Of a DNA stretch of 64,000 nt, positions 1-20,641 are shown piece after piece; positions within the stretch are counted from its first letter, which is position 1; every line of letters begins with the position of its first letter. The DNA comes from Ascaris suum (taxonomy: Eukaryota; Nematoda; Chromadorea; Rhabditida; Ascarididae), in the NCBI GenBank assembly GCA_013433145.1, contig CM024170.1:4917459-4981458 (forward strand). Direction: 5' to 3'. The notes beneath the pieces were generated by a model. The model had not been told where the DNA came from, did no database searches, and saw only the letters and a list, made by a program, of their open reading frames with translations. Position numbers and translations under genes: made by a program.

Positions 1-2049
1 AAGTGATTCATATGCGTGTCGAATTACTACACTGGCTAGTATTTTTCCTAGTTGGATCAGCCAGGTGTAATAGGTACGTTAATTGCCAGGTAACGCAATG
101 GAAAGCCACGTGGATGATGAATGATTGGCAACCGTTGGCCTATATTTGAAGCTGAGACATACAACCGAGCACCATCATAGTGAATGGGATAAAGCTTAGT
201 TCCAAAAGTTAGAATTTACAGCAGAATCTTCAGCATTATTTGTGTGAATTATTAGATTGCAATATCCTGTGTTCTCATTTTTCCCTACTTGAATAAAGAC
301 AAAAACTTTGTGCTAATGTGAATCAAAATTTCTTGCTTGTGTTATTTAAATGGTGACCTGTATTGCTTGACCATCCTCGCATTCTTCATCTCTGGATTTA
401 AGTTTGGAGATCTGGACAGACTTCCCAAACGTAACGCATTTTTTACCTCGGTGTATCATTTTGGGATGCAGTTATCAGCCTTTATGGTTTGTAGGTGAGT
501 TGTCGCTATTCTTATCAGTTTTTATATCAGTTCTTAGCTGCATTTAGCGAGCTTATTTACCTACGATCCTAGGACGTTCGTTGTTGTAAGCAGAAACGTT
601 ATTTAGTGATGGATAAAAAATTAAAGCATAATGTGAGTACATATAGGCAGGATTTAAGCAAGGGGAACGAGTATTATGACTTCTATAGAAGAAACATGGA
701 ACGGTATCTCAGAAATATGTAGCGCTATCATATTATGCTTGCACTATAACGTTGCCACCTTCTCTCTTTATCTAGTCATGAACGTCGATTCACTGAAACA
801 AATCGACCTAAACTGAAGCTGTGAGACCGTTTAGATTTATTAAATTTTGAACTTCTTTCCATGGATGTTATTGCACTTGTGCCAAGCACGGTAATACTGC
901 TTGTTTACTATTTACCTATGTTCGGATATTCTTAGTATTTTACAATATATTGTTAAAAATTAGCCCTTTTTCTGCCAATTTAAGTTTCTTCGTTAAGATG
1001 GAAACGTTGTTAGGTGATTGAAGCGAAGTAACATTTTTCGGTGAACTATGAGCGCTTCTTTTCGTCAAGTCATATGCACATGATATTAGTCTTATCTTTT
1101 TGCTTGGATGAAAAGGATTGATTGCTGGCGTGTTATGCACTTTTATGAATGACATAGTGGATGCGTGGAAATTTCAAATCGCATTATCACACTGATCGAT
1201 TGTTCGCTGAAGTTATCGTTGAACAGATGTTTTCTTTAGCTCATTTTTCTGATGTTGACAGCCATCAGATGGTATTATTGGGGAGAAAGTGAGGGAGAGG
1301 AAAAGTCGACCACTTGTACTGGTCAAAAATAATCAACGAAGGAGTCCAGCTAGCAAAATTTTGCTGCCTGTCATTGCAAACATTGTCGACATACTCTCAA
1401 TTTTGCATCCTATTTCCTGTTGTTGTTGTTGCCACTCTCAAAGCTTCGACCTTCGTCTTTTGTAGCATCAACAGTAGATTTCTATGATGACCGCCTTATG
1501 AAGGTGTAGAAGTAAATTAGGGATGGGGTGGAGGATCAAGTACGACTTAATATGAATTCATCTTGTTAAGAAGCAAGTGGTGAAGTTGAGTTCCCTTCCT
1601 CAGCCCAATGTCGAGAATGTCTTTTTTAATTATTTCGGTTATGGACCGTATCCGCATCCTTCCATTTCAAATACTCGATGTCATCTGAAATTTCTTAGGA
1701 ATGCAACCTGTATATTGCCTAAAACGAATTGAGCTGCCCATTTAGTGTACGTAGACAAACACAACGAGACGTCGTAAATTGTGAGTGCTTAGTGGCAACA
1801 CAGGTCGACAGCATTAACGACATTTTTTTGTACCCATCGGTTAGTGCCTATTGCATTTTTCCTAAACTCGCCTCTTTATGGACCGCCCGGTTCCTAGAGC
1901 GATTGTTTTAAGCCGATGCAGGCAATAAAAGCAAAAAATGGCCAGTTGAAGCTATTTATTTATAAAAAGTCAAACCTCTTGAAATTTCCCAACAAATTTG
2001 CTCATGTTAGGCAAACATTCAACAGTAAAAAATATAGCGAAAGTACGAT
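1..2049. other. intergenic or intronic, no confident gene
   Basis: AT-rich sequence with no ORF above background. One weak trace is a + strand open frame at about 331-494 that ends at a good donor (GTGAGT at 495) and reads as a partly hydrophobic peptide. Its 3' splice site is unconvincing, so it is not called as an exon. Confidence 0.5.
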
Positions 2050-2083
2050 CAGTTGTGTCTACGGCTTGGCGTAGACACAACTG
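2050..2083. repeat. perfect 14-bp inverted repeat (hairpin)
   Basis: The arms at 2050-2063 and 2070-2083 are exact reverse complements (CAGTTGTGTCTACG and CGTAGACACAACTG), separated by the 6-base loop GCTTGG. This is seen directly. It could be a transposon-end remnant or a small RNA hairpin; nothing nearby decides. Confidence 0.9.
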
Positions 2084-2313
2084 AAGGCAGAAGAAATTTT
2101 AGGATGCCATATTCCTGAAGATGCGCCTGATCGGGCGAGGTGGAAGTGCTCGCAGATTCGTACCGCAAGCGATTAAAAAATTTCGAGAGTGGGAATTTCA
2201 TAACCTGTTCAGACGTAAACATGAACCGCTTGTATATATCATACAATAACTTTTCGATGGAGGATTTTTTATACAGCTATTTCTCTTGAGGAAACGGGAT
2301 TTTATCTATATAT

Positions 2314-2446
<133 letters not shown>

Positions 2447-2516
2447 TGATGATCATGATGATGATGAGTAATCTATATGTTTATGAGGCTACTGGAAAAA
2501 GTTTTTGAAAAAATGT

Positions 2517-2808
2517 CTAATGATTTTTCACATGAATAAATATTTCATCAGAAATCCTCTCTTTCATCTGCTGTACTTTTTGAAATGTTTTTTGTGGCGA
2601 CCAAGCCGAATCACTGCTGCTGCTCAATGCACGTCCTACATTATTCGCCAGATTCGGGTTTCCATAATAAAGAACAGGTGAATCTGCAAAGTTCAGCATT
2701 GCGAGCAGCCGAAACGTTTCACAATGGGTTGCGTTACATTGGCACAGCTGCACCACATTTGCCCGACGTGAATAGCACTGCCAATCATGAGTGAGTACGA
2801 TTGTACAC
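2517..2808 (-). CDS. possible exon with glucosylceramidase-like cysteine-rich N-terminus (partial)
   Basis: A minus-strand open frame enters through a good 3' splice site (CTTTTGCAG, exon from 2808) and is open to a stop at 2517. The true 3' edge, at a donor, is not resolved. It encodes the cluster LCQCNATHCETF preceded 11 residues upstream by another Cys. From memory, glucosylceramidases carry a very similar N-terminal cluster (VCVCNATYCDSF in human GBA) with one Cys about 12 residues before it. An upstream segment ending at a GTAAGT donor near 2889 has a compatible phase and could be the previous exon. The catalytic barrel is not in the window; it would lie below position 1 or in exons I could not find. 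It could instead be another small Cys-rich secreted protein or a pseudogene fragment. Confidence 0.35.
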
Positions 2809-10900
<8,092 letters not shown>

Positions 10901-10904
10901 TTTA

Positions 10905-10960
10905 TTTGAAGAAGAGTTTAGAGAAGGGGAGAGGTCGGAGAGAAGAGTGGGGGATGCTGC
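10905..10960 (+). promoter_or_regulatory. GA-rich tract upstream of the J-domain gene
   Basis: A purine-rich GAGA-like stretch (repeated GAAG, GAGA and GGGG) lies about 140-190 bases before the start codon of the + strand J-domain gene. GA-rich tracts are common in nematode promoters. The assignment rests on position and composition only. Confidence 0.3.
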
Positions 10961-11084
10961 AGGTATGTTCTCGATCTGGAAAACTTAATTCGAAGGGCTT
11001 TATTTCGCGACATTGATGCTCATATTTTTTCGTCACCTGTTCACATGCAGTGATCGTGTGAAGAGTTTTAAACGGTAATTTGAA

Positions 11085-11095
11085 GTTGCTTTAGG
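11085..11095 (+). promoter_or_regulatory. candidate spliced-leader trans-splice acceptor
   Basis: The sequence GTTGCTTTAG ends at 11094, one base before the ATG at 11096, with no matching upstream exon needed. In nematodes a 3' splice site directly before the start codon usually marks spliced-leader addition. This also supports the chosen start of the J-domain protein. Confidence 0.5.
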
Positions 11096-14000
11096 ATGGC
11101 GCCGAGGGACGATGGAGGTTACTACAGAGTGCTCGGCGTGCCTCGAACTGCAGATGATTCGGCCATAAAGAAGGCGTAAGTTATTCATGGCATTTGTTTT
11201 CTGTTTCCCTTCGAATTTTCTTTTTTATCATTTTTTACTTGCCTTCTCGAATATTTCCTCTCATAGCAAATTTCCCCTAATTTCCTCATTCATGCTTATT
11301 TTTCATTTGTAATTCTATGTTTTCGGCCTTTAATGCTGAAACAGTTTGAGTATTATTATCAACTTTCATTTCTTCCCAAAGCTGACAATGAATTTCTCAT
11401 CAAATTTCGCAACATTGGCTAGTTCCTCTACTTAAATGAGCTTTAGTAATCAAAAAATATTACAAATGCCTTAAACTGTAAAATTTTGGAAGGTGAACTA
11501 AAATATGAAAGTTTGCAGACAACATTTTTTGAGCTCTTGGTTTCTAAGTGGAAGTTTAGATTTATATCGATTCTTACATTTCCAGGTGTAGCATATGTAT
11601 GACATGGTTTCAGCTATCGCAAATTGGCTCTTCAGTGGCATCCTGACAAGAATCCTGACAACAAAGAAGATGCGGAAAAGAAGTTCAAGCAAATTGCACA
11701 AGCTTATGAGGTTTTATCAGATCGTACGTTTTCACTTTTATGAACCTAATTAGAGACCTTTTCAGGGATTGAATTTTGTACATTGTCAAAAAGAAAGCGA
11801 AAAAACTCTGCTCATTTTTTTAATGAAAATCTTCGTATTCTCTTATTGGCGTTTTTCTCATCTTTTCTTTGTATGTTTCAAGTAATTCGATACGTGAATT
11901 CAATGTTTATGTACGTCGTTTCATGTTCTTAGAACTAGATTCTTATTTGAAATTTAAAAAACGCTTCGTCGATTTTCTTTTTTTTCGACAGCAAGCTTTC
12001 ATTGAGACTAGTTTTTTTTTACTGTGCGATTCAATGCAAACAGTTTTTTTTTCTCGGCTGTCAAACTACATTGTCTTCTCAGATGCACAAAGAAGCCCAT
12101 GTATTGGGCCGGTTTTTCTCGAAGAACTGCTTGAGTGAATTCATTCACAAAAATTGTGTGTGATACTTGTGCTCGTCATGTGACGATGCTTTTATACATA
12201 TTCACAACGAAATCGTCCGACGTATTTGCAATATATGTAGACGCAAAATATATTTGCAACGACATCTGTAATCCTGCATTGCATTGTGTGTAAAACCTTT
12301 TTTTTTGCAAACAACAGTGATCTTTCTTTGTTTTTACGCTTTCTTCGTAGCCTTTCTTGGTGTCCTAGCCTAACATATGCAAAAAAAAGCATACCTACCA
12401 AAATTTTACAGGAGAGTATGAAAACGTACAAATTTTTTTACCCGACACCTATTTAAGGTATTTATCACTCAATACCTCACCTGAGTTCTTTTGGCCAATT
12501 CCCACATCGAAATATCAAAAGATCCTCAAAAACCACCACTCATTCCTGTCTCCAAACAAGGAATCACTTAATAACAGTATATATAATAAACTCATCATTT
12601 TTTCTTTATATTTTAGGCCTCCATTTCAACTTTATGATGATTCTTAGATGGCTTGGAAGGTTATTTTTCCCGTAGCTTTCCTTTAAAAAAGACTAAAGAA
12701 ATTGCTATCGAATAGACGTGGTGGTAATGGTCGAACCACATGATTTCATTTTTCATTGTAATAAAGGTCTTTAATTTATTTACGCTCTAACACGGGGCGG
12801 TGGGGGACATCAAACTGAAAGTTGCTAATAGAAGCTTCTGAAATGAACCTATGAGGGAGTGAAATTTGCAAATGAACTCGCGCAGAATTGTTCGTTCATC
12901 GATAGACGCACAACACGTTTGCTGTGTTTCCTTGGTCAGGCAACTGCAATAGTTGAAGTCTGTTCGATTGTCAACTCACTGAGTATGCAAATTTAATTGA
13001 GTCAATAATCCGATCGATTAATCTCTTATTATAGAAGCAAATGATTAGCTGGTGGACGCGTCTCATAGCTATGTCTAATTGAAATGAATGATTTGAACTT
13101 TACATGAGTTATCCTATTCGAACTTTACTACTTATTAGTATTCAATAAGAATATCTTGTCAAATTTGAAATATGAAGTGCTTTCAGCAAAGAAGAGGAGT
13201 TCTTATGACCGTTCGGGCAATGACCTTATGTCACATCGATCGCGACGACAATTCGGCTTCCAACACGATTTCCGCTCGCCTTTTGACATATTTAGGGAAT
13301 TTTTCGGTGGACGAGACCCGTTCGCCGTGAGTTTCACTTCTGCTTCGTTGATATAATTCTATGCGCTAAGCACTTGAAAAAAGACTCATAGGCTATTTAA
13401 AGTGATGTTGCGCGATGGGATATGCGATCGTTTAAGCAGTCATCGATATCAGTAAGAAATATTTTTGGAATCTCTCTTTAGTTATTCCCTTAAATGAGAA
13501 GCCTGATGACGTCATCTGAGATATGCTCATACAAAACATTTAACATATATTCCGATATTATTCGTTGACATTGTTTCGCTAGTGACCGATACAGTAAAGC
13601 ATAGAGCGCATTTAATAAGTGGCAATTTTTTATGCTGCAACCAGAGAAAACATTTGCCCAGCCATTAAAGCAGACGTTCGCAACATAAGGGGAAGGGGGA
13701 AGGAGTGGCTGGTTGACGTTAAAGGAACGTCAGGTTTCTGTGCTCGAAGATTTCTGGAGGCGTAAAATTTGCCGACAAGATATGAGAATATTTCTTTCAA
13801 AGTCGCACCATGATTCATTAGGGAGTTGAAGGTTGCTAATTCCTCCCATCTTCTACTCTCCCATTCCCACCTTTCTTCCTGCTAATTCCCAATCCTTCAT
13901 TTCTTGCCATGTATCTCTGAAACCACACGGTGAGCTCATGTTTTACTTTGTTGTAGAAGCAAAGTTATTTGCAAGAATGAGTGCTTTCATCTAGTAAATG

Positions 14001-17000
14001 TTATACTGCTTCAAACGTTTCAAAATTCTGAATGTCGCAGTTCAAGATGGATTTCCTTTCCTCTGCCCTTGAGATTTAGAGGAAAACATCTCGAGAAATA
14101 TGGTCGGAGCTGAACAAACTACTATACAATGATTCTGTTAAAGTAGCATGCATTAGCGTTAACGTTAAAGGCATCATCTCATAATCAGTTTAGATAGGGA
14201 GATCTAATGAATCTCCCATTTCGCTGATATATTTGTTCATAAAGTTATTTGAAATTTTTTTTAACGAGATTCGCGCATTCGTTGAGAAAAACTGAGTATA
14301 TTTTACACTGTTGGTTGAAGAATCGCTCGTATGTGGGATCTGCACTCATAGTGCAAGAGATTTTTTCTTTCTTTCGCTAATACTACGCTTTACACAATAA
14401 ATGTGCACTTTGTTTTCATCTCAGCTTTAACAGATGCCGTTTTTTCTGAAGTTTTCTGATCTCAGAGAGAACGATCTATGCGATTAGTTATTTATTTAAT
14501 GAAGGCAGGCTAGTGCCAGTATTTTATATTCGAAATAAAAGCATTGGAAAACTTTCAGGATTTTATGAATGATGATTTATCATTCAAACCATTCGGTGGT
14601 TTCGCATCCGATAATATCGATTCATTCCTATTTGGCAACAAAAGTTCGTTTTTTTGTTAATTTCTCAGCGCAATTTTTTCTCTTTCTGCTTATTCTTTTA
14701 ATGATTTCCTTATTTCATTTAGCAAATATTGAACATTGAATTTAGTTCTTATGCAGATAGAGAAGAAACAGCTCAGAGTGAAAACGTTATGGGCACACAA
14801 ACTTCTCCAGCTGTCTTCACTGTGTAAAAGTGCTCTTCTTGAAAGTTGAAGTAATGTATGATTAAAATTGAAAGTTATGAGTAAAAATTTTCTTCAAAGG
14901 TTGCCTGAATTCTTTGCTTACAACTGTTGTATTTGCGTGCGCATTCCGCATCAGCACATTCAAGTAGGGATATTATGTGTGGGTTAAAATGCGAATGCAC
15001 CTTCCGCTGTGTTGCTTGAAGTTCAACGTCACATCTCGTGAACATTTCCGTTTGGACGAGATGAGTTGTTGGTGTAGAACACTCTTCTGTAAAGAATGCT
15101 GTTTGCTTAATGGAGAGGAAATTGTTTTAAAAACGTTCCGAAAAATTTTAATTTAGAAGGCTCGAAGCCACCTAATTTTATTTTTATTTAGCGAATACTT
15201 TATTAATTGCATTTTTTACCTCTGAGAATTTCTCTTTGTCATCAACTCCGTATTCCTCAAGGTTTTTCACTCCGTTTCTTTCGGATTTTTCTGGAACAAA
15301 ACTAAAAATATCTAAAGAATGATTGAGTTGAAATTAAGTTTGTGCGGAAATTCTACCAGATTTGATTGTCACTTAAATTGTAAGTTTGTGAGGTTCCCAG
15401 GCTCGCTATTAATTTAAAAAAAAAAAAACTTTTCAGAGCCTCGACATTCGAGTCGCATTAATAGGAGGACGAAGTTTTTCTTCGATAGTGACGATGAAAA
15501 TGATTGGTAAGTGATTATTTGTTTATGTACACGCACATAAGTCACGCTGATGTCAGTTGTTTTCATCCCGTTTGAGTTCTCTGCTGCCGAATATCAGAGA
15601 GAAACTGGGATTGCATCGAGGGTGTATGAGCTATGGACCACTTTGCGCTTTAGTTGATAAAATCTACGATTAACCGTTGTACAGAAAAAGTGGAAGTGGA
15701 AATGCTAATGTATGTGTTTCACAGTAGCTAGAGGGGTTTTATATTAGGACTATGATTTCTCGAATATTTTCAATCCTCGAAATTAAAATAAGAGGAGAAG
15801 TAAATCAGAGCTCAAATAAAAGGGGAGGTTAAAGTATGTGCTGAAAGCAAGATCAGAGTCCGAAATAAATTGGTAAAAGGGATGGTACGGTGGGTACAAG
15901 AAATAGAGGTGTGTCAGAATGCGAGCAAGAAAGAGTTGGAGTTGATGGCTTTTTATATTTTCGTGCTGGTCTTATTGTTAAGGATGAACAAATATGTTAG
16001 GGTGGTGTTAGTGATGAACGGTGAGCACACTTAATCGGAACGGGGTTGAGGAGCATATAACGGTAATTGCTCTTGTTGAATGGCAAGCATCACGAACGAT
16101 TGCGTCGTTGATTTCTCATGCTGCACTCGGTGCCGCATAATGGAGCACAACAATAACCATATTGTTGACTTTCGATTATGTTGTGGCTAACCTTAACGTG
16201 GGAAGAGAAGGGAAATATATTCGATGGAAACGCTGCTTCTTTTGGTAATGAGTTCCATCGTTAATTGAATGATCTCGGGTTCGACACACTTATCGGGGGT
16301 ATCCATCGCCATTAGTGTTCTATTTTGAAAAGTTATATAAGGAAACCGCTTGAAATGAAACTCACTTATATAAGGAACCCGGTTGAAATGAAAGTCACCC
16401 GCCCGGCCAATTTTGGTTCTTTAGATATGAATGCGTGATGTGCTCGAGATCGATTTAAAATGCATAAGGAGATGGATATAAGATTGAAATTCTTCATATA
16501 ACTTTTGAACGATCTAAATGTTTTAGAATTGAATTTTCCTCTTGTAAGAGGAAATCCACTCTCCAGTAATGCGTGAGAGCGTTCTGAGTCTGAATGTGAG
16601 CATGCGCCCGGTGCTTTTATTCGCCATTACTTCTTATAGCGCTACTCTCTGTCTTTTCAAAGAAAAAAGTATCAAAAGGATTAGAAGACTGGAATTGAAT
16701 CAGTTATTTTAATACGCATTATTTTTAAATTTCTTCATGAACGATGTCAGTTTTTCATTATTTTATGAGGCAATGTGCTAAATATATTGTTTTTTTTTCT
16801 TATATGCCTTCACATGTGAGAGTGGATGAGTAAGCGAAGCATTCAATTGTGTTCCCACATGAATGAATCTTTGTGGCACTTTAATGTTGGGTACTCCGTG
16901 TGGTAAATGGAATCACCATAACAATGATATTCTCGGGAATTCACATTGAGTAAATACGATTGAAGTAATGATAAATAGAGATATGCTGGCATCTTTAATT

Positions 17001-20000
17001 GAATAGCTCCAATTTGTTGATACTTGATTCGGTAATGATCATATAAGGTTAAGTTATAGATACTAAGTCTGTCAAATACTGAATCTTTTGAAGGGTCGAC
17101 TCAAAAAAGAATCATGGACTGTTGTTAATTTCTATCTTTATTCTGCTATGAGGGCTATGAATCTGTCGTATAGAAATAGTTTTTTTTTTACGGCAACTGG
17201 CACATAAAGGACAACTGCACCTAATAAATTCCTGGGATGTAAAATTCACTAGAACTGTGCAATTCTATGCATTTATTTTAATGGGCGAGTAATAAGTTTG
17301 ATATAAGACCTGCATAGATCTGCTTTTGTAATGCCCATGGTTTTCCTTTCGTTATTCACCTGCGGTTATCGTCTCGCGATCATTTGCGGGGTGTTAAAAT
17401 GACATATAAAGTTCAAGTTTTATTTGAGGTTTTATCTGAGAATGGCCCACTCAAGATTGTTCAGTTCGACTGAATGCGTTACAGAAAATATGTTTGTGGC
17501 ACGCAGATAAGAGATGACAGAGAGAAAGACGTTGACGTATTTGAATATTTCGTTTACTTCAGATCAATATGGTCGACATGAAATAAAACGAAATCATCGA
17601 AGAATTGTTTGAATAGATTTTCTCGTCGTTTTGGAGAGAGATTTCTTTCACTTCCCTTCCTTTTTGTCACTTCTCTCGTACTGCCCGCCCATCTTTGGTT
17701 TTTTTTCAATCACGCGGCTTCATTTATTCACAGATGCAGCGGCCGTTCAAGAATTTCTAAAAAGAATGACTGTTGTAAAGAAATAGACAATACAATATCG
17801 TCAAGTGAATCGGAAACGAATATTTTCAAAAGTAGTGGAAATGTTTATTACATGAAAATATTTATTTATTTTGTGGTCACTCTAAGGAAGATTTAAAGAG
17901 TGAGCAGCAAGAAAATTTTAGAGACTTAAATTTCTATTATTGTTTTAGTTTATATTTCTTTGTTTTCGGCGGTCTGTAAATTCTGCGCTTTTTTCTGAGA
18001 TTAAGCGTACATCGGAATGAAAGCCGTCCTATTTTTTAGTGCATTCTCATCGATTATTCGATTTTCGAGTGCTGAACCGGGCAAAAACGCATGTGCACGT
18101 AAAACGACAACGAGTACGAAATATGTCGATGGTAAAAAAGTGGTCACTAAAATGTGAGTTTCTTTTTTGCCTATTTTAGTGTTATATAATGAATTTTCCT
18201 TGCTGTTTATTTACTAATTGCTTTCAGTCATTTAACTTGTTGCTTTCTAAATTATCGCAGTTAGCAATCGTTTAAACGAATTAGCTGACATATTTGCAAA
18301 ATTCGATTCTATGGCATCCGATTGAGCGTTATAAGCTTGAGTGGTGTTTTTAGTCGACATTTAGCAAATAAATAAAGGTGGACGGATGGAGTATTTACGA
18401 TAGTTCCTCGCATATGAAATCATTCATCGGTCTATATGTTATTTCGAGTTATGCAATTTTAATTACTTGTTATAACTGAACTCCTAAACAAGAGGTATCA
18501 TTTCGTTGTCGGAAATATTTCCAGTCATTGGTATCGTTTAATTTAAATCCCAAACTCCAGTTTCTGCTCTCGTTTCAATGTTTCATCAGGATGAGTCTTA
18601 TCACTGTTGCGTTTTTTGGCTTGAGAGATTGTTTTTTTTTTACTTGCATAAGGGTAATCTTTGAACAGAGTCATCGACTTGATTAAACAGAGTGCGAGGG
18701 TGCACTCTTATCTTATAATGTAGAAACTTGAGCCTCAGAAAAAACAGGACATTGGCCTTTGTCGGTTTCTGTGTTTGTTGTCTGACGTGAAGCGTAAACT
18801 GCCGATTAATGAGCCTTCCGTGTTTGTGTTTGCATAGAATAGAGGGCGAGGAAATGTGATGCGCGATTTCGTCGTCGTTCTGGGGCAGTCGATTCTATCA
18901 CCTTGGAAATCCTTCTGTATTTTCTTCTGCAAATTTTCTAGCACTTATCCATTCTCCCACTTTCCTTTCTCAATTTTATCAATATTCAAAAACAATTTCC
19001 GATCTTTTTTCTAAAAGGTCGTTGTGGAAATTTGCATGACATCCTCTGAGATATTTGTAGGATATTTGATAGGTATATTCGAGCTCGAAGACTTCGTAGC
19101 ATTGTGATGCGCTTTTGTCGCAGCTTTGTTGAATCCGAAACCGAGCGCGTATTGGTGGATTTATACCTGATTGCAAATTAAATCTCACTCCCTCCCCTAT
19201 AATATATTTTTATTTTTACGAATTGTTAAATAAATATTACGACAAAGAAATTCGACGCAAATTTTTTCGATTCTCCTCCGAAAATGAAAGAAAATTTCGC
19301 GACCTGTTTACAATAACGCATAAAAATTGCAGGAACAATAATGAAAGAAGCAGAAAATGACCATGAGAGATAACTGAAAAAAAGGAATGTATCAGTAAAC
19401 TTTATCAATAAGTTTATTAAAAATCTACCAATAAAACGCGATTCGCGATGTTTATAGATATGAAATGTTGGCTGCGATATGGTGATTTAGAGCAACGCCG
19501 TTTTTCTTTTTCTTCGCAGATGTGTTCTGCTTCTGTTGGGGATTCCATTCCATCACAATCCCACTATTTTTTGTTTTTTCCATTTATCGGTGAGAAAAAA
19601 AGACAAACTGATTCTTTCTTTTAATGGAAGCGTCGCTTTTATTGGGCATCTTTCATTGCAAAAGAAGCAGTCATTGTCAATCTCTCAGGTCCTTTTTCCT
19701 TCTTTTATTCGATCTCTTGATTCCTTTTTTCTGTAGTCCGATCTCCAGAGCTCTCTCTCCTTTTTTCGTCCGATCTCTAGAATCCTTCCTCTTCCTTTCG
19801 TCTGATCTCTTGAATCCTTTTTTCTTTTTTGTCCTTGGCGTGTTCGTCGATCACCTTGCAATGAAGATCCATCCATCTGCACTACGTGCAGCCTTCCATC
19901 CATACTTCCTTGACAATAAACGTTCTAAGTCTGTTCAAATTTGATGCACTTCAAGAAATTTTTTGCATAGATAGAAATCAAAAAAGAGCCATATGTTTCC

Positions 20001-20343
20001 TGATCGGTTTTTTCATCGGTGGATGTCTTGAGTACTGATATGAGGGCGCAGGCGGAGAATTCCTTAAAAATTTCTACCAGCTTCGTACTGTAGTCTTGAA
20101 AAAATTCAGGGCGGTAGATTCATCACTTTTTTCTTCCATCTTCCTCTAACAGCTTTCCATCCTCATTTTCTGTTATATTGTTCGAATCTTCTAGCAAGCT
20201 GGCTGATTTATCAATTCACTTTGGCCGAACAGTTTTGAATTTTCAGAATAGAGAGCAATGGCGAGGAGACGATCGAAATCACCGAAAACGGTATCCTAAA
20301 GTCACGCGTTATTAACGGTAATCCGGTAGATACGCGTGCATAG
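11096..20343 (+). CDS. dnj-24: DNAJB6-type J-domain co-chaperone (Hsp40 class B), 7 exons
   Basis: This is an Hsp70 co-chaperone. By family knowledge, DNAJB6-type proteins stimulate Hsp70 ATPase and suppress aggregation in cytosol and nucleus. Exons: 11096-11175, 11614-11723, 13187-13326, 14559-14643, 15437-15506, 18040-18153 and 20247-20343. Phases match throughout and give 231 aa. The J domain (about residues 8-72) starts GGYYRVLGV and carries the HPD motif at 36-38. A Gly/Phe-rich segment follows (about 84-136), then an acidic stretch ending in [11 protein letters not shown]. The C-terminal part (about 182-231) has [13 protein letters not shown] and the pattern [13 protein letters not shown], which is characteristic of DNAJB6/B2/B8 proteins. 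The long Ser/Thr-rich region of vertebrate DNAJB6 is much reduced. Exon 4 uses an unusual GTTCGT donor. Exon 6 has an alternative in-frame acceptor near 18070. A candidate poly(A) signal AATAAA is at 20920. The symbol is the presumed C. elegans counterpart and is less certain than the family. Confidence 0.93.
15507..18039 (+). other. intron 5 of the J-domain gene
   Basis: A 2.5-kb intron with GTAAGT donor and TTTTTTAG acceptor. It contains the 33-bp tandem duplication at 16333-16398 and a 95-codon frame at 17609-17896 that has no supporting splice sites. Confidence 0.8.
16333..16398. repeat. 33-bp tandem duplication
   Basis: Two adjacent copies starting TTATATAAGG (16333-16365 and 16366-16398) differ at 3 positions. 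It lies in intron 5 of the J-domain gene. Confidence 0.9.
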
Positions 20344-20528
20344 TGCCCAGCAAGCGGAATGAGCACCCTAATGAACTTCATTGCAATCTCGCCTCATTCA
20401 TCGTCCTTTATCCTTTATTGTGCCATCTCATCACTTTTCTTAATTGTCGTTTAAACGGCGCGCTTCAAAATAACACATTCATTCATAGGAAAGCACGGTC
20501 GGTCTAAGCGTATCGCCAACAAAATTCT

Positions 20529-20641
20529 CTCACACTTTTCCGGCGTTGTGTAGCGCTTTTGCAACGAAGTATTTATTAATTCACAGCGTTGCTAGTGTAC
20601 AAATCCGATAGCGTTGCATAACGCCGGAAATTAGTGTGAAG
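20529..20641. mobile_element. foldback / MITE-like element
   Basis: The ends form imperfect terminal inverted repeats of about 28-30 bp: the left end contains TTTCCGGCGTTGTG and the right end contains its near reverse complement CATAACGCCGGAAA. They enclose a short core, for a total of about 113 bp. Size and structure fit a small non-autonomous foldback element. No target-site duplication was confirmed. Confidence 0.5.

Noticed and set aside
331..494. Partly hydrophobic + strand frame ending at a GTGAGT donor
   Set aside because: No in-frame ATG at a plausible start and no good acceptor; retained only as a weak trace.
16265..16285. GGGTTCGA-like sequence resembling a tRNA T-arm
   Set aside because: No acceptor stem or D-arm could be paired around it.
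17609..17896. 95-codon ORF in intron 5 of the J-domain gene with a hydrophobic start
   Set aside because: No phase-compatible link to neighbouring exons and no conserved character.
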